Positions 53,550 to 61,090 of a stretch of DNA of 61,090 bases are shown here, piece after piece. The stretch is from Caballeronia choica (GTDB taxonomy: Bacteria; Pseudomonadota; Gammaproteobacteria; Burkholderiales; Burkholderiaceae): NCBI RefSeq assembly GCF_001544535.1, contig NZ_FCON02000040.1:1-61090 (forward strand), given 5' to 3'. Position 1 is the first letter of the stretch, and every line of letters begins with the position of its first letter. Under the pieces are notes generated by a model. The model had not been told where the DNA came from. It did not search any database and saw nothing but the letters and a program-made list of their open reading frames with translations. The position numbers and the translations under genes are program-made.

Positions 53550-54844
53550 ACTCGACCGCCTCACCCGCCGCAACTGCGCCCACGCCCAACGCGGCGAACA
53601 CGCCGATAGCGCCGATCGCTCCGGCTTCGTCCAGCGGCCCGATCGACTTCCGCAGCCGCGACTTCCTGCTCTCGCACGTGCGCGACACGCTCGCGTTCTA
53701 CGCGCCGACCGCGCGTGATCCGTCGGGCGGCTTCTTCCACTTCTTCAAGGACGACGGCCGCGTCTACGACCGCACCACGCGCCACCTCGTCAGCAGCACG
53801 CGCTTCGTCTTCAATTACGCGATGGCCTATCGCCACTTCGGCGACATCGCGCATCAGGACGACGCCCGCCACGCGTTCAAATTCCTGCGCGACGCCCACT
53901 GGGACGCCGTGAACGAAGGCTACGACTGGGAAATCGAATGGCGCGACGGCGCGAAGCGCACGCTCGACGGCACGCGCCATTGCTACGGACTCGCTTTCGT
54001 GCTGCTCGCGTGCGCGCATGCGTCGATGGCGGGCATCGAGGAAGCGACGCCGATGATCGGCGAAACGTTCCATCTGCTGGAGCGCCGTTTCTGGGACGCC
54101 GAAGCCGGCCTTTACGCCGACGAAGCCACGCCCGACTGGCAGCTTTCCGACTATCGCGGCCAGAACGCCAACATGCACGCGACTGAGGCGCTGCTCGCCG
54201 CGTTCGAGGCGACCGGCCACGTCATCTATCTGGATCGCGCCGAGAAGATCGCGGGCAACATCACGCTGCGACAGGCGAAGCTGTCGAGTGGGCTGGTTTG
54301 GGAGCATTTCCGCCCGGACTGGTCGATCGACTGGCATTACAACGAGTCCGACAGTTCGAACATCTTCCGTCCGTGGGGTTTCCAGCCCGGCCATCAGACG
54401 GAGTGGGCGAAGCTGCTGCTGATTCTGGAGCGTCATCGCGCGTTGCCGTGGCTTGCGCCGCGCGCCATCGAACTCTTCGACGCCGCCTTCAACCGCGCCT
54501 GGGACAGCCGCCACGGCGGTCTCTACTACGGCTTCGGCCCCGACGACACCATCTGCGACCACGACAAATACTTCTGGGTGCAGGCGGAAAGCTTCGCCGC
54601 CGCCGCGCTGCTCGGCGCGCGCACGGGCCGCGAGCGCTTCTGGGATTCCTACGACGAGCTTTGGCGCTATAGCTGGGACCATTTCGTCGATCACGAATAC
54701 GGCGCGTGGTACCGCATCCTCACGTGCGACAACCGCAAGTACGGCGACGAAAAAAGCCCCGCCGGCAAGACCGACTACCACACGATGGGCGCGTGCTACG
54801 AGGTGCTGAACGCCCTCCCCGCGCCCGACAAAACAGAACGGTGA
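53546..54844 (+). CDS. AGE-family sugar isomerase, probably D-mannose isomerase
   Basis: This 432-residue (alpha/alpha)6-barrel enzyme belongs to the N-acylglucosamine 2-epimerase/mannose isomerase family. Residues R204, N207, H211 and E214 (YRGQNANMHATEALLAAFEA), H283 and E286 (QPGHQTEWAK) and H412 (DYHTMGACYEV) match the catalytic set. H211 and H283 are each about 35 after H176 and H248 of YihS. The first 32 residues are a low-complexity Ala/Pro/Thr tail unlike the family. Followed after 5 bases by a sugar kinase, which favours mannose-to-fructose isomerisation over epimerisation of N-acetylglucosamine. Confidence 0.85.
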   Translation: MNSTASPAATAPTPNAANTPIAPIAPASSSGPIDFRSRDFLLSHVRDTLAFYAPTARDPSGGFFHFFKDDGRVYDRTTRHLVSSTRFVFNYAMAYRHFGDIAHQDDARHAFKFLRDAHWDAVNEGYDWEIEWRDGAKRTLDGTRHCYGLAFVLLACAHASMAGIEEATPMIGETFHLLERRFWDAEAGLYADEATPDWQLSDYRGQNANMHATEALLAAFEATGHVIYLDRAEKIAGNITLRQAKLSSGLVWEHFRPDWSIDWHYNESDSSNIFRPWGFQPGHQTEWAKLLLILERHRALPWLAPRAIELFDAAFNRAWDSRHGGLYYGFGPDDTICDHDKYFWVQAESFAAAALLGARTGRERFWDSYDELWRYSWDHFVDHEYGAWYRILTCDNRKYGDEKSPAGKTDYHTMGACYEVLNALPAPDKTER

Positions 54845-54849
54845 GACAA

Positions 54850-55764
54850 ATGGCAGCAGAACAGCAGACTCTTCCGACCTTCGTGTCAGCCGGCGACATC
54901 CTCACCGACATGATCCGCACCGACGCGTCGACGTGGCTTTCGCGTCCGGGCGGCGCCGGCTGGAACGTCGCGCGGGCGGTCGCGCGCCTCGGCCTGCCGA
55001 CGGCCTGCGCCGGCTCGCTTGGCGTCGACAACTTTTCCGACGACCTGTGGGAAGCGAGTGTCGCCGCCGGTCTCGACATGCGCTTCATGCAGCGCGTCGA
55101 GCGTTTGCCGCTGCTCGCGATCGTCCACAAGACGCAGCCGCCGACCTATTACTTCATGGGCGAGAACGGCGCGGATCTCGCGTTCGATCCGTCGAAGCTG
55201 CCGCAGGGCTGGATGGAGCAGGTGAAGTGGGCGCATTTCGGCTGCATCAGCCTCGTGCGCCTGCCGCTCGGCGCGACGCTCGCCGCGCTTGCCGCGCAAC
55301 TGCGCGCGCACGGCGTGAAGATTAGCTTCGATCCGAACTATCGCAACCTGATGGAGACCGGCTACGAGCCGATCCTGCGCAACATGGCATCGCTTGCCGA
55401 CCTGATCAAGGTATCGGACGAAGACCTGCACATGCTGTTTCGCGGCATCCCCGAAGCCGACGCGCTCGCACAGATTCGCGCGATGAACCCGCAGGCGAGC
55501 GTGCTCGTCACGCGCGGGTCGAGCGAGGCGGCGCTCTATGTCGGCGATGCGGTGTATCGCGCGAAGCCGCCGCAGGTTCAGGTCGCGGACACGGTCGGTG
55601 CGGGCGATGCGTCGATTGCGGGGTTGCTCTATAGCCTGATGGCACGCGAGGGTGGCTGGCCCGAGCATCTGCGCTTCGCGCTCGCGTCGGGCGCGGCGGC
55701 CTGCCGGTTCTCGGGCGCGCATTCGCCGTCGCTGGAGGAAGTCGAGGAATTGCTGAACGCGTGA
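54850..55764 (+). CDS. PfkB-family carbohydrate kinase, fructokinase-like
   Basis: This 304-residue ribokinase-fold enzyme phosphorylates a sugar with ATP. It has the glycine-rich N-terminal motif GGAGWNVARAVARLG (34-48) and the C-terminal signature DTVGAGDASIAGLLY with catalytic base D253. The AGE isomerase upstream suggests fructose as substrate, giving fructose 6-phosphate. The ATG at 54850 was chosen; an in-frame GTG at 54841 overlapping the isomerase stop is an alternative. No sugar transporter gene is adjacent. Confidence 0.88.
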   Translation: MAAEQQTLPTFVSAGDILTDMIRTDASTWLSRPGGAGWNVARAVARLGLPTACAGSLGVDNFSDDLWEASVAAGLDMRFMQRVERLPLLAIVHKTQPPTYYFMGENGADLAFDPSKLPQGWMEQVKWAHFGCISLVRLPLGATLAALAAQLRAHGVKISFDPNYRNLMETGYEPILRNMASLADLIKVSDEDLHMLFRGIPEADALAQIRAMNPQASVLVTRGSSEAALYVGDAVYRAKPPQVQVADTVGAGDASIAGLLYSLMAREGGWPEHLRFALASGAAACRFSGAHSPSLEEVEELLNA

Positions 55765-55926
55765 CCCGGCGTCGGGCTGATCGCAGCGGCGCGGGCGGGC
55801 TTGCGGCCGCTGCGAAAGCGCGTGGACCTACTGAAGCCGTTCATTGTTCAAAGTCGCGTCATCGTGGTCACGCACGTTGCATATCAGCGTGCTAGCATGA
55901 ATTTCCGTCTTCGCCGGAGCTGCAAC

Positions 55927-56148
55927 ATGGACGACACGACCTACACGAAGGGCCTCTACACCGCGACGATCGGCGTACGCCCGGTCGACGACGGTCAGTT
56001 CCAGGGTGTCGTCTCGCTCGCCCGGGACGACGGCGAGGGAACCGACTCGACACTCTACGAAGTCGGAGCGTCGTCGGAGAACGAGGGCGAGGCGCTCGAA
56101 GAAGCGCGGGCACTCGCGCACCGCATCCTCGGGGAAATCGAACTATAA
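55927..56148 (+). CDS. Small cytoplasmic protein, tandem pair member 1
   Basis: This 73-residue acidic protein was not recognised. It looks like a single small beta-rich domain with a C-terminal helix (KGLYTATIGVRPVDDGQFQG at the start, EGEALEEARALAHRILGEIE at the end). The next gene has a similar plan (YGVYAIHVRPLELQGARWDA and AAEAIDLAHQQAIADIEAGA), so the two are probable paralogs. They recall the CV_2116-type small domains of betaproteobacteria, which is an impression rather than a database result. A GGAG ribosome site lies seven bases before the ATG. Confidence 0.75.
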   Translation: MDDTTYTKGLYTATIGVRPVDDGQFQGVVSLARDDGEGTDSTLYEVGASSENEGEALEEARALAHRILGEIEL

Positions 56149-56203
56149 GCAGCCGGCGGCGCTCGCGTCGCGCGGGCGCTTGCGGCTCGACTGGAGGGAC
56201 ATC

Positions 56204-56449
56204 ATGCCGGAACAGCTCTTCCTCTATGGCGTCTATGCGATCCATGTGCGGCCGCTCGAACTGCAGGGGGCGCGTTGGGACGCGGAATACGAAATCCGTC
56301 ACCACGACAAGGCCGTGAAATCGTGGACGACGGTGGGTGGCGATGGCGGCCTGTCAAATGCCGCCGAAGCGATCGATCTTGCGCACCAGCAGGCAATCGC
56401 CGATATCGAGGCTGGCGCGGGAATTCCAAAACCACGGGCCTTTCCGTAG
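56204..56449 (+). CDS. Small cytoplasmic protein, tandem pair member 2
   Basis: This 81-residue protein of unknown function is likely a diverged paralog of the preceding gene, sharing G-x-Y-x(4)-RP near the start and an Ala-rich helix ending IADIEAG. It has a GGAGGG ribosome site 6 bases before the ATG at 56204. It is 55 bases downstream of its partner on the same strand. It has no membrane or signal segment. Confidence 0.75.
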   Translation: MPEQLFLYGVYAIHVRPLELQGARWDAEYEIRHHDKAVKSWTTVGGDGGLSNAAEAIDLAHQQAIADIEAGAGIPKPRAFP

Positions 56450-56456
56450 GGTTGGG

Positions 56457-56477
56457 GCTGGCGCTGCTGGCGCCAGC
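56457..56477. terminator. Hairpin between small gene and GST
   Basis: GCTGGCGC (56457-56464), loop TGCTG, and GCGCCAGC (56470-56477) lie between two convergent genes. There is no uridine tract, so termination strength is doubtful. Confidence 0.4.
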
Positions 56478-56482
56478 GCTTC

Positions 56483-57100
56483 CTATCGCCTCAAGGCAAC
56501 CCGCTCCGCCTCCCGATGATCGATCGCCGCCGCGCGTTCGTGCCCCTCGCGCGCGACCGCGCGATCGACATACTCCGACAGCACCCCGCCCGGCTCAATG
56601 AGCTTCGCCATATACGCGATCTGCAGCGTGCTCGCGACGAGAATATCCGCAGCGGTAAACCGCTCGCCGACCACCCACGGTCCGTCCTTCAGCGCCCCTT
56701 CGATCGCATGCTCGACGCGCCCCAGATCGCCCCAGCCGAAGCTCACCGTGTTACCGGGTGCGCCGGTCATCCGCTCGGCCATCGCCGGTTCGAGACACGC
56801 GCCGGTAAAGAACATCCACTGCAAGAAGCGTCCGCGCAGCGGATCACCCAATGGCACGCCAAGCCGCGCGTCAGGAAATTTGTCGGCGAGATACAAAAGC
56901 ACCGCGCCCGATTCGGCGACCATCACGCCGTCGTCCTCCAGCGCGGGAAGCTTGCACATCGGATTGACGCGACAGAATTCCGGCTCGTTCTGATCGCCCG
57001 CGCGGATGTTCACGAACGCGAACTCATACGGCACGCGCAATTCCTCCAGCATCCACAGCGCGCGAAATGCGCGCGTCTTCGGCCAGTAGTAGAGCTTCAT
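56483..57100 (-). CDS. Glutathione S-transferase family protein
   Basis: This 205-residue GST has the thioredoxin-like N-terminal domain (MKLYYWPKTRAFRALWMLEE, CKLPALEDDG, AESGAVLLYLADKF) and the helical C-terminal domain (GPWVVGERFTAADILVASTL). It resembles the beta/theta-like bacterial group. Tyrosine near the N-terminus may be the catalytic residue. Its substrate is unknown. It is divergent from the indolepyruvate oxidoreductase gene across about 256 bases without any supported feature. Confidence 0.92.
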   Translation of the reverse strand: MKLYYWPKTRAFRALWMLEELRVPYEFAFVNIRAGDQNEPEFCRVNPMCKLPALEDDGVMVAESGAVLLYLADKFPDARLGVPLGDPLRGRFLQWMFFTGACLEPAMAERMTGAPGNTVSFGWGDLGRVEHAIEGALKDGPWVVGERFTAADILVASTLQIAYMAKLIEPGGVLSEYVDRAVAREGHERAAAIDHREAERVALRR

Positions 57101-57356
57101 CGGCGGATCGTCCTCGGGTGGCTCGGCAAGCGTTCAGGTTACGCTCAGTTAGCCCCAACGCGCCCCGCCAAAGGTTCGGGTTTACGTTGACACGCGCGCC
57201 GCGCCGGTGATTCTCTCTCCGCTATCTCGAAAAGAGACGGTTTCGTTTCCGATAAACGAAGACCCGCGAGAAGTCCGCAAAAAAATTCCGGTTTTGTCGG
57301 CGAAGAATGGAGCTCTTGCGAACCCCCACGCCAAACCATAAAAAGCCGGAGATTTC

Positions 57357-60300
57357 ATGAACGCGCGCGTTCCCTTTGAAGCAATTCAGGACGGCCAGAC
57401 TCCCGCCCTGTCCGACTACAAGCTCACCGACAATCTCTCCGCCACGCGCGGCCGCATCTTCCTGACCGGCACGCAGGCGCTCGTGCGGCTCGTGCTGATG
57501 CAGCGCGAACTCGATCGCGCCGCGAATCTGAACACCGCCGGTTTCGTCAGCGGCTATCGCGGCTCGCCGCTCGGTATGGTCGACCAGCAGTTGTGGAAGG
57601 CGAAGAAACTGCTCGCGTCGCATGACGTGCGCTTCCTGCCCGCGATCAACGAGGAACTCGGCGGCACCGCCGTGCTCGGCACGCAGCGGGTGGAATCGGA
57701 CGAGGAACGCACCGTCGAAGGCGTCTTCGCAATGTGGTACGGCAAGGGCCCGGGGGTCGATCGCGCGGGCGATGCGCTCAAGCACGGCAACGCCTACGGC
57801 TCGTCGCCGCACGGTGGCGTGCTGGTGGTGGCGGGCGACGATCACGGCTGCGTGTCGTCATCGATGCCGCATCAGAGCGATCAGGCGTTGATCGGCTGGA
57901 GCATGCCGGTCGTGAATCCGTCGAACATCGCGGACATGCTGGAGTTCGGCCTCTACGGCTGGGCGCTGTCGCGTTTTTCGGGTGCGTGGATCGGCTTCAA
58001 GGCGATTTCGGAGACGGTCGAATCGGGTTCGACCGTCGATCTCGACGCAATCCAGACGACGTGGAAAACACCGCAGGATTTCGTCGCGCCCGCGGGCGGC
58101 CTGCACAACCGCTGGCCCGACCTGCCGAGCCTCACGATCGAAGCACGTCTCGCCGCCAAGCTCGACGCCGTGCGTCACTTCGCCCGCGTGAACAGCATCG
58201 ACAAGTGGATTGCGCCGAGCGCGCAGGCGAATGTGGGGATCGTGACGTGCGGCAAGGCGCATCTCGACCTGATGGAGGCGCTGCGCCGGCTCGATCTCAC
58301 CGTCGACGACCTCGACCGGGCGGGCGTGCGGATCTACAAGGTCGGCCTGTCGTTTCCGCTCGAAACCACGCGGCTCGACACGTTCGTCGAAGGGCTGTCG
58401 GAAGTGCTCGTGATTGAGGAGAAGGGCCCGATCATCGAGCAGCAGATCAAGGATCATCTCTACAACCGGACGAGCGGCGCACGGCCGATCGTGATCGGCA
58501 AGCACGCGCAGGATGGCGCGATGCTGCTGACGTCGCTTGGCGAACTGCGTCCGTCGCGCGTGCTGCCGGTTTTCGCCGACTGGCTCGCGCGCCACAAGCC
58601 GGCGCTCGACCGTCGCGAGAAAGTAGTCGATCTCGTCGCGCCGCAAATCCTCTCAAACGTCGCCGATTCTGTGAAGCGCACGCCGTACTTCTGCTCGGGC
58701 TGCCCGCACAACACGTCGACGAAAGTGCCCGAAGGCTCCGTCGCGCAGGCGGGCATCGGCTGCCACTTCATGGCGTCGTGGATGGAGCGCGATACGACCG
58801 GTTTGATCCAGATGGGCGGAGAAGGCGTCGATTGGGCGTCGCATTCGATGTTCACGAAAACGCCGCACGTCTTCCAGAACCTCGGCGACGGCACCTATTT
58901 CCACTCGGGCATTCTCGCGATTCGCCAGGCGGTCGCGGCGAAGGCGAACATCACCTACAAGATCCTCTATAACGATGCAGTCGCGATGACCGGCGGCCAG
59001 CCCGTCGACGGCAGCATTTCGGTGCCGCAGATCGCGCGGCAGGTCGAAGCGGAAGGCATCGCGCTGCTGTTCGTCGTGAGCGACGAGCCCGAGAAGTACG
59101 ACGGTCACCACGACCAGTTCCCGCGCGGTACGACCTTTCATCACCGCGACGAACTCGATGCCGTGCAGCGGCGTCTGCGCGATACGCCGGGCGTCACCGT
59201 GCTGATCTACGACCAGACGTGCGCGGCGGAAAAGCGCCGTCGCAGGAAGAAAGGCGAGTTTCCCGACCCGGACAAGCGTCTTTTCATCAACGAAGCCGTC
59301 TGCGAGGGTTGCGGCGACTGCGGCGTGCAGTCGAATTGCCTCTCAGTCGAACCGGTCGAAACCGAACTGGGGCGCAAGCGCCGCATCGATCAGTCGTCGT
59401 GCAACAAGGACTATTCGTGCGTGAACGGCTTCTGCCCGAGCTTCGTCACGCTCGAAGGCGCGAAGCTGAAAAAGGCCGCCGGCAACGCGTTCGATCCTGA
59501 CGAACTCGCGCGGCGCGTCGATGCGCTGCAAAGCCCGAAACAGCATCTCGACAACGCGCCGTACGACATCCTGATCACGGGCGTCGGCGGCACGGGCGTG
59601 GTGACGGTTGGCGCGCTGATCAGCATGGCGGCGCATCTGGAGGGCAAGAGCGCATCGGTGCTCGATTTCATGGGCTTCGCGCAAAAGGGCGGCTCGGTGC
59701 TGTCGTTCGTGCGCTTCGCCGCGACCGATGCGCTGCTGAACCAGGTCCGCATCGACACGCAGCAAGCCGACGTCCTGCTCGCCTGCGACATGGTGGTCGG
59801 CGCGAGTGCCGACGCGTTGCAGACGGTGCGCCACGGCCGCACGCGGATCGTCGTCAACACGCACGCGATTCCGAACGCGAGCTTCGTGCAGAACCCGGAC
59901 GCGAACCTCCACGCCGACGCGCTCCTCGACAAGATGCAGCACGCCGCCGGCGCCGAGCGGATGAAGACCTGCGACGCGCAGGCGCTCGCGACGCGTTTTC
60001 TCGGCGATACGATCGGCGCGAACATCCTGATGCTCGGCTACGCGTGGCAGCTTGGCCTCGTGCCGGTGTCGCACGCGGCGATGATGCGTGCGATCGAGTT
60101 GAACAACGTCGCCGTGCCGATGAACAAGCTGGCGTTCGCCATCGGACGCCTCGCTGCCGCCGACCTCGACGCGCTCGACACGCTTCAGAAGACCGCGCAG
60201 ACGACACGCGTCGAAATGAACGCGATGCCGCTTGCCGCGCTGATCGCCGATCGCGAACGGCGTCTCGCGGAATATGGCGGCGCGGCGTATGTCGAGCGTT

Positions 60301-60941
60301 ATCGCAAGCTGGTGAACGCGGCGGCGGCGTCGAAGGACGATGCGATCACGCGCGCCGTCGCGACGACGTTCTACAAGCTGCTGGCCGTGAAGGACGAATA
60401 CGAAGTCGCGCGCCTGCACGCCGATCCGGCTTTCCGCGCGGCACTCGAGGCGCAGTTCGAAGGCGCGGCGGGCAAGGATTTCACCGTCAAGTTCAACCTC
60501 GCGCCGCCGGTTTTGTCGAAGCCGAAGAACGGCGGACAGCCACGCAAGATGACGTTCGGCCAGTGGCTGTGGCCTGTGCTCGGCACGATGGCGAAATTCC
60601 GCGGCCTGCGCGGCGGCATGCTCGATCCGTTCGGCAAGACGCTCGAGCGCCGCATGGAGCGCCAGCTCGCCGACGATTACGAAGTCACGATGTCACGGGC
60701 GTTTGGCGCGCTGAACGCGGATAACGCGAAAGACGTTGAAGCGCTGGCCGTGCTTTTCGAACGCGTGCGCGGGTATGGGCATGTGAAGCTGGCGAATCTG
60801 TCGATGGTGAAGCGTCGCGAGCGCGATCTGGCCGCGAAACTGCGCATCGAAGCAGCGACGGGCGCGGCGGTGCGTGCATCGCTGGATGAGATGAAGGGCG
60901 CGGCGAGTTTGAAGGGGATTCCGGTCGTCGTGGCGAAGTGA
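57357..60941 (+). CDS. Indolepyruvate ferredoxin oxidoreductase, fused subunits
   Basis: This 1194-residue enzyme oxidatively decarboxylates aryl or branched 2-oxoacids (indolepyruvate, phenylpyruvate and others) to acyl-CoA. The N-terminal half is the thiamine-diphosphate alpha-type part (SGYRGSPLGMVDQQLWKAKK, AGDDHGCVSSSMPHQSDQAL; the TPP site near ILYNDAVAMTGGQPVDGS). A cysteine-rich stretch (CEGCGDCGVQSNC, then CNKDYSCVNGFC) probably holds an iron-sulfur cluster. The last third is the gamma/IorB-like domain (DILITGVGGTGVVTVGALIS). The classical ferredoxin domain of archaeal IorA is absent. The fused form is common in aerobic proteobacteria. Confidence 0.92.
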   Translation: MNARVPFEAIQDGQTPALSDYKLTDNLSATRGRIFLTGTQALVRLVLMQRELDRAANLNTAGFVSGYRGSPLGMVDQQLWKAKKLLASHDVRFLPAINEELGGTAVLGTQRVESDEERTVEGVFAMWYGKGPGVDRAGDALKHGNAYGSSPHGGVLVVAGDDHGCVSSSMPHQSDQALIGWSMPVVNPSNIADMLEFGLYGWALSRFSGAWIGFKAISETVESGSTVDLDAIQTTWKTPQDFVAPAGGLHNRWPDLPSLTIEARLAAKLDAVRHFARVNSIDKWIAPSAQANVGIVTCGKAHLDLMEALRRLDLTVDDLDRAGVRIYKVGLSFPLETTRLDTFVEGLSEVLVIEEKGPIIEQQIKDHLYNRTSGARPIVIGKHAQDGAMLLTSLGELRPSRVLPVFADWLARHKPALDRREKVVDLVAPQILSNVADSVKRTPYFCSGCPHNTSTKVPEGSVAQAGIGCHFMASWMERDTTGLIQMGGEGVDWASHSMFTKTPHVFQNLGDGTYFHSGILAIRQAVAAKANITYKILYNDAVAMTGGQPVDGSISVPQIARQVEAEGIALLFVVSDEPEKYDGHHDQFPRGTTFHHRDELDAVQRRLRDTPGVTVLIYDQTCAAEKRRRRKKGEFPDPDKRLFINEAVCEGCGDCGVQSNCLSVEPVETELGRKRRIDQSSCNKDYSCVNGFCPSFVTLEGAKLKKAAGNAFDPDELARRVDALQSPKQHLDNAPYDILITGVGGTGVVTVGALISMAAHLEGKSASVLDFMGFAQKGGSVLSFVRFAATDALLNQVRIDTQQADVLLACDMVVGASADALQTVRHGRTRIVVNTHAIPNASFVQNPDANLHADALLDKMQHAAGAERMKTCDAQALATRFLGDTIGANILMLGYAWQLGLVPVSHAAMMRAIELNNVAVPMNKLAFAIGRLAAADLDALDTLQKTAQTTRVEMNAMPLAALIADRERRLAEYGGAAYVERYRKLVNAAAASKDDAITRAVATTFYKLLAVKDEYEVARLHADPAFRAALEAQFEGAAGKDFTVKFNLAPPVLSKPKNGGQPRKMTFGQWLWPVLGTMAKFRGLRGGMLDPFGKTLERRMERQLADDYEVTMSRAFGALNADNAKDVEALAVLFERVRGYGHVKLANLSMVKRRERDLAAKLRIEAATGAAVRASLDEMKGAASLKGIPVVVAK

Positions 60942-60947
60942 TTTTGT

Positions 60948-61090
60948 CGCTGGCGCTCGGGGTTCAGGCTTACACCGTTTGATGTGCTCGGGCTTCTATG
61001 GAACTTGCTTTGTTTTTGGTTTATTTGCTCTGCCCCTGTCCGGGGCGGGACTCACTTTCTTTGCTGCTGCAAAGAAAGTAAGCAAAGAAA
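60948..61090. repeat. Dispersed hairpin repeat, right copy (3' of indolepyruvate oxidoreductase)
   Basis: This stretch is an inverted copy of the repeat at the left end (about 228-372) and is truncated by the window end. It has the same two hairpins: GCCCC-TGTCC-GGGGC (61032-61046) and an 11-bp stem at 61054-61064/61069-61079 with loop TGCT. It starts 6 bases after the stop codon of the upstream gene. Relative to its upstream gene it has the same orientation as the left copy has to cheW. Confidence 0.88.

Noticed and set aside
1-61090. tRNA or rRNA genes, CRISPR array, IS element or prophage
   Set aside because: No cloverleaf-type GTTCGA arms in context, no regularly spaced repeats, and no transposase, integrase or phage structural genes were seen.

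Overview
The window looks like part of the main chromosome of a GC-rich betaproteobacterium of the family Burkholderiaceae, most likely Paraburkholderia, Caballeronia or a close Burkholderia relative. The evidence is the flhDC-motAB-cheYAW flagellar/chemotaxis block, an FliC-FliD-FliT set near rpsU, a LiuR-type MerR regulator next to aceK, a Burkholderia-type porin, a fused indolepyruvate ferredoxin oxidoreductase, and a dispersed repeat I associate with this family. No tRNA, rRNA, CRISPR array, transposase or phage module was seen. It reads as ordinary core chromosome with small accessory inserts.

Layout. 1-373 holds a dispersed repeat. 374-6826 (minus strand) is flhD-flhC-motA-motB-cheY-cheA-cheW. 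7500-13159 holds a GT4 glycosyltransferase, aquaporin Z, a small secreted protein, a HAD phosphatase, a BadF-type sugar kinase and tag. 13628-14430 is a tandem pair of paralogous small proteins of unknown function. 14554-16031 is rpsU and an aldo/keto reductase. 16420-19200 is fliC-fliD-fliT, preceded by two tandem sigma-28 promoters. 19331-23471 is a cation/proton or Na/Ca exchanger, a peptide-binding protein and an MBL hydrolase. 23584-32995 is the LiuR-like regulator, aceK, carbonic anhydrase, thiolase, a ChpS-ChpB toxin-antitoxin pair, SDR, GST, YchJ, a secreted hydrolase and an enoyl-CoA hydratase. 33036-37375 is the complete bioA-bioF-bioD-bioB operon. 37436-46045 holds a sulfate-binding protein, an RBBP9-like hydrolase, VOC, ghrA, HMG-CoA lyase, a YbaK-like deacylase, a DUF1289-MaoC fusion, an MBL protein, a fluoroacetate-dehalogenase-like enzyme and a nitronate monooxygenase. 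46152-49625 is a porin, a small secreted protein and an SBF-like transporter. 49923-52329 is a tight acyl-CoA dehydrogenase / PIG-L deacetylase / NodS-like methyltransferase cluster. 52530-55764 is a LacI regulator, a mannose-isomerase-like AGE enzyme and a PfkB sugar kinase. The window ends with two small paralogous proteins, a GST and the 1194-residue indolepyruvate oxidoreductase, followed by a second, inverted copy of the opening repeat.

How the genes work together. Motility is represented from master regulator (FlhDC) through stator, chemotaxis core and filament genes, with sigma-28 sites in front of fliC. Biotin synthesis from pimeloyl thioester is complete for its last four steps. Leucine/isovalerate catabolism is represented only by a regulator, a thiolase, a hydratase and HMG-CoA lyase, scattered over 18 kb, without the dehydrogenase and carboxylase genes. 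The LacI/AGE/kinase set fits conversion of mannose to fructose to fructose phosphate. The least explained items are the paralog pair at 13.6-14.4 kb, the PIG-L/NodS-like cluster, the DUF1289-MaoC fusion, the small pair at 55.9-56.4 kb, and the hairpin repeat that abuts the stop codons of two unrelated genes at opposite ends of the window.
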